64,000 nucleotides of DNA. Source: Nitrospira sp. (GTDB lineage: Bacteria > Nitrospirota > Nitrospiria > Nitrospirales > Nitrospiraceae). Positions 53,371 to 60,809 of this stretch are shown piece after piece. The notes beneath the pieces were generated by a model. That model was not told where the DNA came from, did not search any database, and saw only the letters and a program-made list of their open reading frames with translations. The stretch covers positions 1 to 64,000 of the forward strand of contig VOPR01000011.1 of assembly GCA_009594995.1 (NCBI GenBank). Reading direction: 5' to 3'. How positions within the stretch are numbered: the first letter of the stretch is position 1; every line of letters begins with the position of its first letter. The translations under genes and the position numbers were made by a program.

Positions 53371-53568
53371 TTACTGACGCCTGGAGGTATAGAAGCGGTG
53401 GTTACAGGATCGGCAACGCCAGGGGAAACAACCGAAAAGGTGCCAGAAAAAATCCCGCCATCCGCGGCGTTCCGACCTCCGAACGGTTCCGACACAGAGG
53501 GGGCAGGACTGAGAGGTTTCGGTGACAGTCTCAGGTGAGACGTGATCACCCATTGAGGGGGTAGGCAT
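53371..53568 (-). CDS. Small zinc-ribbon protein
   Basis: The 65-residue protein has two CxxC pairs: CPLCVGTVRRSERRGWRDF and FPWRCRSCNHRFY. The 25-30 residue spacing and the basic aromatic middle (WHLFGCFPWRC) fit a four-cysteine zinc ribbon. The ATG at 53568 is chosen; one at 53577 is three codons longer. Function is unknown. Confidence 0.65.
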   Translation of the reverse strand: MPTPSMGDHVSPETVTETSQSCPLCVGTVRRSERRGWRDFFWHLFGCFPWRCRSCNHRFYTSRRQ

Positions 53569-53794
53569 GACTAACAACCTACTTCGAGAGGATCAGTCTG
53601 GGGCGGAGGGTATAGGGGGAGTATGGCGGAGGTTGCTCGTGAAGTGCTTCGTTGTGCCATGCGTGACAATCGGTCCCGATAAGGTACACGAAGCAAATCG
53701 AACGGGGTGTATGGCAGACAAGCTGCAAGTTGCTCCCGATCGCCGAGTGCCGTCTCATCCTGAAGATGGACTGCATGCTGCACTTGGGCGTCCA

Positions 53795-53872
53795 TTACTC
53801 CTGCCACCACACCAAGCGTATGACATAAATTCCTGCCACATAGGTTGCCGCAATTAAGATGGCCCAGAGCAT
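53795..53872 (-). CDS. 25-residue single-span membrane microprotein
   Basis: A frame too short for usual gene calls runs MLWAILIAATYVAGIYVIRL then VWWQE. AAGGAGG lies seven bases before the ATG, an ideal ribosome site. The peptide is one hydrophobic helix with a tryptophan at each end and a charged C-terminus. Size and N-terminus recall accessory subunits of terminal oxidases, such as CydX, but no oxidase gene is in view, so function is open. Confidence 0.6.
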   Translation of the reverse strand: MLWAILIAATYVAGIYVIRLVWWQE

Positions 53873-54280
53873 GATCACGCCTCCTTCTCTTATCGTAACG
53901 CTGCCACGTCATCTGCGTTGACGTGATGGCATAGATGTTAGCAACTCGCGTACCACTTGTGTGATCCCGTCGTGGCTCGTTGGGAGTGCGTGGTTTCCTT
54001 TGTAGCGACGTCGTATTGCCATTGCGGAAAATCCCAACCGACCCAGATCAACGCGGAGTTGTATCCGATTCGATAACGGATGAATCTATTTGGATAACAG
54101 GAGAAAGGAGATGCGATAGATTTAGGTTGTGCTGAACAAGGCGTGTAGAAGACGCAGTCCGAGATCGCTCACGAAGGGCGCATACGGCGGAGTCTGCATA
54201 GCGCGCGGCTATTGTTCCTGGCGTTGCACTAGTGCCTAGCAGGAGTTCCTGACTTGATCGAAGTGCGGCTGAGCGTGAGC
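53873..54280. other. Stretch with no supported gene
   Basis: Between the microprotein and the small-gene cluster no frame combines a ribosome site with plausible protein composition. The 153-residue minus frame (54048-54509) is arginine- and serine-rich and overlaps better candidates. It may hold the promoter of the microprotein. Confidence 0.4.
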
Positions 54281-54409
54281 TTAGTGAAGAAGCGAGCTCA
54301 AGAGCGCACCTAGAAGCATAAGTAAAGACACGAAAAGGCTGAGTGCGGCTGATAGATCGCTTCGCGTTTTGCGGATGACATATCTTCTGAGGGAATGTTT
54401 TGCCAACAT
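54281..54409 (-). CDS. Possible 42-residue membrane protein
   Basis: This frame begins MLAKHSLRRYVIRKTRSDLS, a basic N-terminus, followed by a hydrophobic helix (AALSLFVSLLMLLGALLSSLL). It starts 18 bases after the stop of the zinc-ribbon gene at 54428, so it could be the last gene of the small-protein operon. The ribosome site is poor, which lowers confidence. Confidence 0.35.
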   Translation of the reverse strand: MLAKHSLRRYVIRKTRSDLSAALSLFVSLLMLLGALLSSLLH

Positions 54410-54427
54410 GGCGCCAGATCAGGTCGG

Positions 54428-54583
54428 TCAGCCCTGTAAACGGTACGGCGGGCCATTGTGTGAGCGTTGCTCGACGGCCAGGGCATAAGCGGTGATGGCA
54501 TAGCCGCACTGTCCGCAGGACAAGAATCCTCCGGTCGGGATCAGGCTATGTTGTCTGCAGCGAGGGCAGTCATAAATCTTCAT
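54428..54583 (-). CDS. 51-residue zinc-ribbon protein
   Basis: Too short for standard gene calls, this frame begins MKIYDCPRCRQHSLIPTGGF and continues LSCGQCGYAITAYA. The two CxxC pairs (CPRC and CGQC) form a compact zinc ribbon. AGGAGG is six bases before the ATG. It lies 15 bases after the stop of the 72-residue gene (54599), so both probably share a transcript. Function is unknown. Confidence 0.72.
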   Translation of the reverse strand: MKIYDCPRCRQHSLIPTGGFLSCGQCGYAITAYALAVEQRSHNGPPYRLQG

Positions 54584-54598
54584 CGGTAGCCTCCTGCG

Positions 54599-54817
54599 TT
54601 AGTGACAGAGATCACTGTGAAGCAATGGCGTCGCGCCAGTGGAGTGCGCTGGTTGCAGTTGCTGATATTCCGCAAACAGGCGAGCCACAGCGCTGGCAAA
54701 CCTCGCGAAATCGTCGGGTTCGAAGTGTAAGGTGATTGGGCCGTAGCCAAACTGAACCTTACCGCAGGTGCACACATTGAGCGTGACGGATCTGTCGGAT
54801 TGTTCTAATGACTGCAT
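54599..54817 (-). CDS. 72-residue hypothetical protein
   Basis: The product starts at ATG 54817 with AAGGAG ten bases upstream. SVTLNVCTCGKVQFGYGPIT followed by LHFEPDDFARFASAVARLFAEY looks like a conserved globular unit: a strand pair with a CxC, then a helix. The tail has HSTGATPLLHSDLCH. It lies 28 bases from the upstream zinc-ribbon gene. No known domain. Confidence 0.68.
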   Translation of the reverse strand: MQSLEQSDRSVTLNVCTCGKVQFGYGPITLHFEPDDFARFASAVARLFAEYQQLQPAHSTGATPLLHSDLCH

Positions 54818-54845
54818 GGGACGATGACTCCTTAGTTGGGGAGAA

Positions 54846-55049
54846 TCATTTAGGTTGTGCATTGCCGACAGGGGAAGATGTTGTTTCGTAAGCATGGAGC
54901 TGGTTGCAGCTATTTACCCGCGGCTTGGGTCCTCGAGGGACATGTCCCATGTGGGCCCTGCAGTTGACGCATCGCCAACGGCCTTCCGGCTGATAGAAAT
55001 TCATAGATGGTTCGATCGCCAGATACCCTCCGCATCGGGAGCATTTCAT
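54846..55049 (-). CDS. 67-residue zinc-ribbon protein
   Basis: The product begins MKCSRCGGYLAIEPSMNFYQ, then WRCVNCRAHMGH. The CxxC pairs are about 28 residues apart. ATG 55049 has AAAGGGA upstream; a start at 55175 is the longer option, with a leader of unclear sense. It seems to be the first gene of a small-protein operon running to 54281. The last 25 residues look disordered. Confidence 0.68.
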   Translation of the reverse strand: MKCSRCGGYLAIEPSMNFYQPEGRWRCVNCRAHMGHVPRGPKPRVNSCNQLHAYETTSSPVGNAQPK

Positions 55050-55959
55050 AGATAGGTCCCTTTCTGGTTGGCAGCCAAGTGAGAAGCCGTTGAATGGAGA
55101 GCTATGAAGTGGGTTCATCTCCAGTCTCTCCATCCAACGGGTTCGTTCGCGCTGCTCCAATGGACTGATGGGCATGGTCAGCGCCTTTTGCCTTCAGGCG
55201 AGGGAGTTAAACGGGCCGTTCAATTCCTAGTCGCATTGAAGGTAGGAACAGGGCGAATCTTTATATGATATCAATTCTCAAAATCATTATATGGGAAGTT
55301 GGCTGGTGTAGGAATGTTTATTTTCCTGAATCAGGAACCTTACCGTAATGTTCTGGAGATGGTGCTTTCTCCAGACGCACGCCGACTGAGGCCGCGGGTG
55401 CTGTCCCATGATTGGGTGCGTCGCGACTTCCCGCCGCCGTGCAGGCCGTAGAGATTTTTGGCGATCCTGTGCTTCAGGGCTGTAGTGCTCCCGTCCCTTC
55501 AATCACGTCCTGTTCGAAGCCTCCAATCCGCCAAGGCGGCTCTGTCCAGGGCTCTCTGGAATCGTCCAAGAGGGAATCATTGCTGTGAGTCCGGCGCTTG
55601 GTCTGTTCCGAGAGTCTCCCACGGCTTGAAGTTCTCGCGCGACGAATGCACGTCATTGGAACGGTGGACAGTTGAAGCGCTCCAATCAAGCGATTGATCT
55701 AGTGGTAACTGGGTCTCAGTTGTCTGGGATCGACATGGGATTCTGAGTGACGGAAGAGACAGGCTTACGGCCATGCGAAGCAGACCACCCCGTTAACGCA
55801 CGAGGTCAAGTGGATGCCGAGCGGGGATCGACGCTATGTCGATGTGCTAGATCGGGAGTTTGAGAAAGTTTGGCACCAAAAGTTGGCACCAACGGTAGAA
55901 ATGACGGCCGAGCTATCCCGGCCAGAATCACAAGTGATTGAGAGGATTAAGGATGAAAA
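55050..55959. other. Gene-poor stretch upstream of two tRNA genes
   Basis: About 0.9 kb holds no supported gene. It includes an AT-rich patch (about 55255-55325), an open frame (55814-56029) that runs into tRNA-Lys and so is rejected, and a short repeat of TTGGCACCA (near 55869 and 55882). The makeup is compatible with remnants next to tRNA genes, but no integrase or transposase is readable. Confidence 0.5.
55286..55314 (-). promoter_or_regulatory. Possible promoter for the small-protein operon
   Basis: On the minus strand a perfect TATAAT (55291-55286) lies in the AT-rich patch. The -35 region (TTCCTA, 17-base spacing) is weak. It would give a leader of about 230 bases to the gene at 55049. 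Confidence 0.3.
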
Positions 55960-56035
<76 letters not shown>

Positions 56036-56089
56036 CACCGGTGTGCTTCGTGCACTATGTATTGATCGTGACGTGCCTGATAGAGCGAT

Positions 56090-56166
56090 TGGTGCGCCTG
56101 ACAGGATTTGAACCTGTGGCCCTCAGCTCCGGAGGCTGATGCTCTATCCAGCTGAGCTACAGGCGC
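56090..56166 (-). tRNA. tRNA-Arg (anticodon CCG)
   Basis: On the minus strand acceptor stem GCGCCTG pairs with CAGGCGC, the anticodon stem TCAGC/GCTGA encloses CTCCGGA with anticodon CCG, and the T arm is GGTTCAAATCC. CCA is encoded. Confidence 0.96.
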
Positions 56167-56233
56167 TCCCGTCGATCAGACCAGGCACCTTAGCATAGCG
56201 TTTCCATTTCTGTCTAGGGAGTTGAAGGGTGAT

Positions 56234-56842
56234 CTAGACGAATCCATATGGCAGGAGCAGTTCGTCGTCTGACTCTAGTTGGGCTGAGTGCAGGGTCGAC
56301 AAGGCAATGGCCTCGTCTTCTGCTAGTCGATGCAAATCCGTTCGCAGGCTGGGTGATAGCCGGACAATAGGTACGGCGGTTTGGACTGTGCAGGCGCCAT
56401 GGACCATCCCATTGGTTTCGCTGGGAATGCCCATCGTGCGGCAGGTAATGGGTCTGAACGCATACACGCTGCAGCTTCCGTCTGCAGCCAGGGCTGGGCA
56501 AGGAAGGTCTCCGAAGCGTTCAACCATGTCGTCGATGCTGCTGTCCGTCAAACTATCCAGCCCTGGTTTGGATTGAAGAATCGGGTAGGCCGCCTCAAGC
56601 AAAGCGATTTGCTCACGAGCCCGCGCCACGACGGTGAGCTTATGGGCGGAGGGCAGCGTGTCGAGCCCCCGCTGCAATTCCAGGGCGTCGAGCCTGGTGA
56701 TGGGGAAGATGCCGATGCAGCACTGGCAGCAACCTTGGCTGCATGGAATGGCGCCAAGCAGTGAGGCGCGGGCGCGCCGAAACCAGTGCGAGGCTTGTTG
56801 GAACAAGGGCAGCGGGAGCGGAGAGGACACGTCGGTCCCCAT
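56234..56842 (-). CDS. YkgJ-type cysteine-cluster protein (copy 2)
   Basis: The 202-residue product shows the cluster PCSQGCCQCCIGIFPITRL (about residues 33-51), then CPALAADGSCSVYAFRPITCRT and GACTV. The layout matches YkgJ-family proteins, which bind a metal or Fe-S centre. It differs much from the copy at 42262. It starts five bases after the stop of the gene at 56848, on the same strand, so the two are probably one operon. Confidence 0.85.
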   Translation of the reverse strand: MGTDVSSPLPLPLFQQASHWFRRARASLLGAIPCSQGCCQCCIGIFPITRLDALELQRGLDTLPSAHKLTVVARAREQIALLEAAYPILQSKPGLDSLTDSSIDDMVERFGDLPCPALAADGSCSVYAFRPITCRTMGIPSETNGMVHGACTVQTAVPIVRLSPSLRTDLHRLAEDEAIALSTLHSAQLESDDELLLPYGFV

Positions 56843-56847
56843 GAGTC

Positions 56848-57405
56848 CTACTCCTCGGACAGGGACAGATCGACGATGAGTTCTCCCTTCGGAGAGAAAA
56901 ATCCTTGCCGATCAATTTGCACGATACCGTTACAGTGTTCTTGGAAAAACTCAAGGATCCAGCCGTTGAAATCGTAGCCTTCTTCCGTGACATCGGCTTC
57001 GACCATGCGCGTGGTCAGGATGAAACGCGCGCGTGTGACGTGTTCCTGTGCGAGGCTGGCTTCAAGGTCGTCATGGGAGGACAGGTCTTCCAGAAATTGT
57101 TTCTGCTCCTGCTCAAACAGGTCCTGATAGGTGCCGCGATCGCGGACGCAAAACACCTGGATCGGCTTGCGTTCGCGCGCATAGCCCAGAATAACCTGGA
57201 CCCACGCCCATTCATCCAGCATGGAATCGTTCATGTCGGGGGGCAGAATCGGCAGTTGCCCACGGGATTTCAAAAACTCCACCAGCAGGCGAAGCGGGGG
57301 GGCATTGTCATTCTTGCAGAAGACCCGTGAATAGATGACCGCTTCCGGGGCGGCGCCCTCTGCAGGCTGGGCATTCGAAGGAAGTATGGGAAGTTCTTTG
57401 GCCAT
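56848..57405 (-). CDS. Hypothetical protein upstream of YkgJ copy 2
   Basis: The 185-residue protein starts at ATG 57405; an open frame to 57495 adds residues with no support. Phrases such as VFCKNDNAPPLRLLVEFLKSRG, WVQVILGYARERKPIQVFCV and SLAQEHVTRARFILTTRMVE suggest a mixed alpha/beta fold, but no family was recognised. Its place next to a cysteine-cluster protein suggests a linked role. The end is acidic. Confidence 0.72.
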   Translation of the reverse strand: MAKELPILPSNAQPAEGAAPEAVIYSRVFCKNDNAPPLRLLVEFLKSRGQLPILPPDMNDSMLDEWAWVQVILGYARERKPIQVFCVRDRGTYQDLFEQEQKQFLEDLSSHDDLEASLAQEHVTRARFILTTRMVEADVTEEGYDFNGWILEFFQEHCNGIVQIDRQGFFSPKGELIVDLSLSEE

Positions 57406-57542
57406 GAAGACGCCTCTTGTTCCTGAGTGATACGCTGCGCGACGACGCGCCGCCGTACTGTACTCTGTGATCCACGTGACGCGCAAGGGCGTCAATCGCG
57501 CCTGTCGCCTGTCTGAATGCGTATGATTCCAGGTGGCGGCTC

Positions 57543-57571
57543 TTGACAGCCCCTAGGGCTTTGGATACACT
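57543..57571 (+). promoter_or_regulatory. Sigma-70 promoter of the HU gene
   Basis: A perfect TTGACA (57543-57548), a 17-base spacer and TACACT (57566-57571) lie 131 bases upstream of the HU start, predicting a leader of about 125 bases. Confidence 0.72.
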
Positions 57572-57702
57572 CTCGCCCTGTTTTCGGACTGATTCTGCAG
57601 ACCACGCGCAGATTTCCGGCTCCACCTCTGTACGTACGAGTTTATAGATCGCAGACCGCACAAGTCAGTTCACTTTCATTCGTTGTTCAAAGGGAGGAAC
57701 GC

Positions 57703-57990
57703 ATGGCCAAGTCGATGACGAAATCGCAGATTGCTGACCATCTTGCTGGAAAGGCGGGCATTACGAAAAAGACGGCTGTCCAATTTTTGGACGATTTCGC
57801 CGCCCTTGCCTATCGCGAAGCGAAGAACGCTTTCGTGGTCCCCGGCATCGGAAAGTTGGTGCTTGCCAATCGGAAGGCGCGCATGGGCCGGAATCCGCAG
57901 ACCGGCGAGCCGATCAAGATTCCCGCCAAGCGCGTGGTGAAGTTCCGGGTCGCGAAGATGGCCAAAGATTCGATCCTCGGAAAGAAGTAA
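57703..57990 (+). CDS. HU-family DNA-binding protein
   Basis: The 95-residue protein is a nucleoid protein that bends DNA as a dimer. SKSMTKSQIADHLAG leads the helical body, PGIGKLVLANRKARMGRNPQTGEPIKIPAKRV is the beta arm, and FRVAKMAKDSILGKK forms the end. In place of the usual GFGKF there is GIGKL, and the alpha/beta arm residue pattern GRNPQTGE is standard. RBS AGGGAGG precedes ATG. Strong upstream promoter and a downstream hairpin suggest a single-gene unit with high expression. Confidence 0.95.
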   Translation: MAKSMTKSQIADHLAGKAGITKKTAVQFLDDFAALAYREAKNAFVVPGIGKLVLANRKARMGRNPQTGEPIKIPAKRVVKFRVAKMAKDSILGKK

Positions 57991-58015
57991 TCAGCCTCGT
58001 TCCTCTTTCGACACC

Positions 58016-58047
58016 AGGGCCGGTGCTTCTCTTAAGGCACCGGCCCT
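58016..58047 (+). terminator. Terminator hairpin after the HU gene
   Basis: AGGGCCGGTGC (58016-58026) pairs perfectly with GCACCGGCCCT (58037-58047), with a 10-base loop. CGCATTTTG follows, so the U-tract is short. Confidence 0.7.
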
Positions 58048-58098
58048 CGCATTTTGTGCAGCCGGTTCGCTGCCATTCAGTCGTCAGGACCTGCAACG

Positions 58099-58371
58099 CT
58101 AGAATGACGGAGCCAGTCCGCTTCCGCCGGCACCGTCATGCCCCACGAAGCGCACAGCGTCTCCGTCCTGGACAATCGAATCCTCGCTGGCGATACGTTT
58201 GTTGATGGTGACCAGCACCTTTTTCTCCCGCAAGAGCTGGAGCATGTGACGAAGGCCGCGGCCCTGTCGTTGAATCACCTGCCGCACCGTCACCGGAGCG
58301 GGCAGTTCGCAGGCAAGGTCCCGTTCTCCGTCGGTCGTTTGAAGTTGCCCCATAAGTGTAATCGTGATCAT
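58099..58371 (-). CDS. MoaD/ThiS-like ubiquitin-fold protein with C-terminal extension
   Basis: The 90-residue protein has the beta-grasp pattern of MoaD/ThiS sulfur carriers: MITITLMGQLQ at the start, VTVRQVIQRQG in the middle and KKVLVTINKRIASEDSIVQDGDAVRF near the end. MoaD and ThiS normally end in GG, which is adenylated and carries sulfur. Here the sequence reads GHDGAGG and then SGLAPSF, so GG is at 82-83 with seven further residues. Processing, or no carrier function, must be assumed. It is convergent with the HU gene. Confidence 0.7.
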   Translation of the reverse strand: MITITLMGQLQTTDGERDLACELPAPVTVRQVIQRQGRGLRHMLQLLREKKVLVTINKRIASEDSIVQDGDAVRFVGHDGAGGSGLAPSF

Positions 58372-58475
58372 ACGACGCGTGTCCTCTTGATCTATAGGCA
58401 GCCGTTTTCATTGCGCCTGTCGGAGGCATGGAACCAAATTGACTCCCCTCGTCGGCCGCGACTAATATTACCACT

Positions 58476-58877
58476 ATGCAATCCCTCAATATCCAGCGGC
58501 CGGGCATGCCGGATCTCCAATTTGTTCTCGTGGTCTCTGCACTGTGTACCTCTGGTCTCGAGACGCTGAACGTGCCGGAAGATCTGCGTCGCAGAGTGTT
58601 TGATGCCTGTTGGGCGCTCGTCAGTACCGATCCGCCGCCGACCTCCCGGCAGGAGCGTGTGCTGGATTTGCGGTCGGGAACGGAGTTGACGCTCGACGCG
58701 TTGGTTGCCACGATTCGCCAACTCTTCACGGAAGCGGGAATTGACACGCTGACCTGGGACCATCCGCCCAGCGAGCCCACGCGTCCCAGCAGTCCTGCCG
58801 CAGAGCCGCTCATTGATCGTTTGCAGAAGTTGTATCCGGACCCTCCTCCCACTTCAGGCCCGTCTGACCGCAACTAG
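58476..58877 (+). CDS. Hypothetical protein
   Basis: The 133-residue frame has LQFVLVVSALCTSGLETLNVPEDLRRRVFDACWALVSTD and LDALVATIRQLFTEAGIDTLTW, looking like a small helical protein with a proline-rich tail (HPPSEPTRPSSP, PDPPPTSGPS). ATG 58506 (MPDLQF) may be the real start. It is divergent from the MoaD-like gene. No known domain was recognised; base usage suits a coding frame. Confidence 0.6.
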   Translation: MQSLNIQRPGMPDLQFVLVVSALCTSGLETLNVPEDLRRRVFDACWALVSTDPPPTSRQERVLDLRSGTELTLDALVATIRQLFTEAGIDTLTWDHPPSEPTRPSSPAAEPLIDRLQKLYPDPPPTSGPSDRN

Positions 58878-59029
58878 CCGCCCCGTCGCAGTTCTCGTTC
58901 GCTAGGCACAGACCAGCTGGGCGAGAAGGGCCCGGACGAGTGCCAAGGCGCATTTTTACGGACAGCTTTTCCACTGTGCCGGAACGAGGTATGATGCGCC
59001 CGTCGGATCCATTTGATTGAAGGGGTGTC

Positions 59030-59587
59030 ATGCAGATTACGCCGACGCCGCTCAGCGGCCTGTTTCAGATTGAACCTGATGTCTTCGGGGACGCGCGGGG
59101 AAAGTTCGTCGAGATCTTTCGTGAGTCCCGTTATGGCGCGGCCGGAATCGACAAGCCCTTTGTGCAGGATAATTTTTCCTGGTCCGTCCGTGGCACGTTG
59201 AGAGGCCTCCACTATCAATTGGCTCGGCCTCAGGGGAAGTTAGTGATGGTCGTGAAGGGCACAGTCTATGATGTCGCGGTCGATATTCGTCAGGGCTCAC
59301 CGACGTTCGGGCAATCGTACGGGGTGGAACTGTCCGATACGAACATGCGACAGTTGTATATTCCTCCCGGGTTTGCCCATGGATTTTGCGTGCTCAGCGA
59401 GGAAGCCGGATTTCTGTATAAATGCACGGATGTGTATTCGCCGCCGGATGAGCGGGGCATCATCTGGAATGATCCGGCGTTGGCCATTGCCTGGCCCATT
59501 ACGGCACCGATCCTTTCAGCGAAAGATCAGGCGTACAAGTGTCTCGCCGACATGACTGCGGAATTGCCTCGGTATCCGGCTCGTTAA
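59030..59587 (+). CDS. rfbC: dTDP-4-dehydrorhamnose 3,5-epimerase
   Basis: The 185-residue protein is a cupin enzyme of dTDP-L-rhamnose synthesis. Visible marks are DARGKFVEIFRES, FVQDNFSWSVRGTLRGLHYQ with the catalytic histidine, KGTVYDVAVDIR, YIPPGFAHGFCVL and YKCTDVYSPPDERGI with a conserved tyrosine-aspartate pair. It starts at ATG 59030 after GAAGGGGTG. The other rml genes are not in the window. Confidence 0.95.
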   Translation: MQITPTPLSGLFQIEPDVFGDARGKFVEIFRESRYGAAGIDKPFVQDNFSWSVRGTLRGLHYQLARPQGKLVMVVKGTVYDVAVDIRQGSPTFGQSYGVELSDTNMRQLYIPPGFAHGFCVLSEEAGFLYKCTDVYSPPDERGIIWNDPALAIAWPITAPILSAKDQAYKCLADMTAELPRYPAR

Positions 59588-59766
59588 CCGCAGAACCTGC
59601 ATTGTTCGATTCAATCCTCTTCTGTGCTCGATCAAGCCCGGATTTCTTCATCAGCGGCAAAGCCTGTCCGTCGTCGATGGCGTAGTCGTAGCGACGGCTC
59701 TCGTTGCAACAAAGCCATCAGCGGCGAACCTTCCGTCTTGCTGTGCGGTGAAGCTCCGTGCTATGT

Positions 59767-59779
59767 AGGAATCATTCCT
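59767..59779. promoter_or_regulatory. Palindromic operator candidate for the Fur-family regulator
   Basis: AGGAATCATTCCT is a perfect 6-1-6 inverted repeat, 17 bases before the regulator's ATG. Fur and PerR boxes are inverted repeats with a one-base centre and an AAT/ATT core, as here. Confidence 0.5.
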
Positions 59780-59796
59780 GTCTAGCAATCACTGGT

Positions 59797-60249
59797 ATGA
59801 CGCTTGATCCGCAGGACATTCAGACTCGTTTTCGCCGGCACGCGGTTCGTGTCACCCGTCAGCGGGCGGCCATTTACGCGGCCTTGGCCGGGACCACGAG
59901 TCATCCGACTGCCGAGGACCTGTATCGGCTGGTGAAGCGTCAGCAGCCGATGATATCCCGCAATACTGTCTACTACACGTTGGGTGTCTTGCGGAAAGCC
60001 GGGTTGGTACAGGAAGTCAACGTGGGTCATGCTGTGGCGCGGTTTGACGGGAATGTGAGCATGCACCATCATCTTATCTGTCTGGGGTGCAGTCAGATCA
60101 TAGATGTGATGGATGAAGGTCTGAACCGATTGGATCTGTCGAACGGGCAGGCGAGGGGATTTCACGTGGTCGGGCATCGAGTGGAGTTTCACGGATATTG
60201 TGCAAGTTGTCGGCAGACACAGCACGACGCGCCACCGCGTCGCGGGTAG
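59797..60249 (+). CDS. Fur/PerR-family metal-dependent repressor
   Basis: The 150-residue protein has the Fur winged helix, RVTRQRAAIYAALAG, HPTAEDLYRLVKRQQP and ISRNTVYYTLGVLRKAGLVQEV. The metal site is visible as MHHHLICLGCSQIIDV, and a second cysteine pair is YCASC, giving the structural zinc. The distribution, and the rubrerythrin gene right after it, point to a PerR-like peroxide sensor. ATG 59797 is chosen; GTG 59758 would place the palindrome within the gene. Confidence 0.9.
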   Translation: MTLDPQDIQTRFRRHAVRVTRQRAAIYAALAGTTSHPTAEDLYRLVKRQQPMISRNTVYYTLGVLRKAGLVQEVNVGHAVARFDGNVSMHHHLICLGCSQIIDVMDEGLNRLDLSNGQARGFHVVGHRVEFHGYCASCRQTQHDAPPRRG

Positions 60250-60275
60250 GCGTCAATTTACTGAAGGAGGAGCGC

Positions 60276-60701
60276 ATGGGAAACAGTTTGAAGGGTACGA
60301 AAAGTCACGAAAATCTCAAACACGCGTTTGCCGGTGAGTCGCAGGCCAATCGCCGGTATCTGTATTTTGCGCGTCGCGCCGACATTGAAGGGTATCCCGA
60401 TGTCGGAGGGCTCTTCCGTGACACATCCGAAGCGGAAACCGGCCACGCCTTTGGGCACTTGGATTTCCTGAAGGAAGTCGGCGATCCCGCCACCGGCGTG
60501 CCGATCGGAAACACCGAAGCGAATTTGAAGTCCGCCATCGAAGGCGAAACCTACGAATATACCCAGATGTATCCGGGGATGGCGAAGACCGCGCGTGACG
60601 AAGGGTTCTCGGAATTGGCGGAGTGGTTTGAGACGTTGGCGAAAGCCGAGCGGTCTCATGCCAATCGCTTCACCAAGGGCCTCGACAGCTTGAAGCAGTA
60701 A
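60276..60701 (+). CDS. Rubrerythrin-like ferritin-fold protein without rubredoxin domain
   Basis: The 141-residue four-helix protein starts at ATG 60276 after GAAGGAGG. Di-iron ligands are in [40 protein letters not shown] and [12 protein letters not shown]. The C-terminal CxxC rubredoxin module of classic rubrerythrin is missing, as in the erythrin/sulerythrin type. The protein likely detoxifies hydrogen peroxide in the cytoplasm, receiving electrons from elsewhere. It follows the Fur-like gene by 26 bases. Confidence 0.93.
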   Translation: MGNSLKGTKSHENLKHAFAGESQANRRYLYFARRADIEGYPDVGGLFRDTSEAETGHAFGHLDFLKEVGDPATGVPIGNTEANLKSAIEGETYEYTQMYPGMAKTARDEGFSELAEWFETLAKAERSHANRFTKGLDSLKQ

Positions 60702-60736
60702 GAGCCCATCGCGCACAGGATCGGGCTCCTATCGAT

Positions 60737-60768
60737 CAGGGGGGGCGGAGGTCTCTCCGACCCCCCTG
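60737..60768 (+). terminator. Strong hairpin after the rubrerythrin-like gene
   Basis: CAGGGGGG (60737-60744) pairs with CCCCCCTG (60761-60768), one mismatch follows, then CGGAG/CTCCG close on a GTCT loop. No U-tract is present, so it may be an attenuator or a processing site between two genes rather than a full terminator. Confidence 0.55.
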
Positions 60769-60809
60769 TATCCTGCCCAATCAGTACGTGTCACAAGGAT
60801 TTCCCTTCT

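Noticed and set aside
54048-54509. Minus-strand open frame of 153 codons
   Set aside because: No ribosome site, Arg/Ser-rich, and it overlaps the short zinc-ribbon and membrane frames, which fit better.
58136-58873. Minus-strand open frame of 245 codons
   Set aside because: Overlaps the MoaD-like gene in another frame; composition (Ser, Arg, Gly) is that of a shadow.
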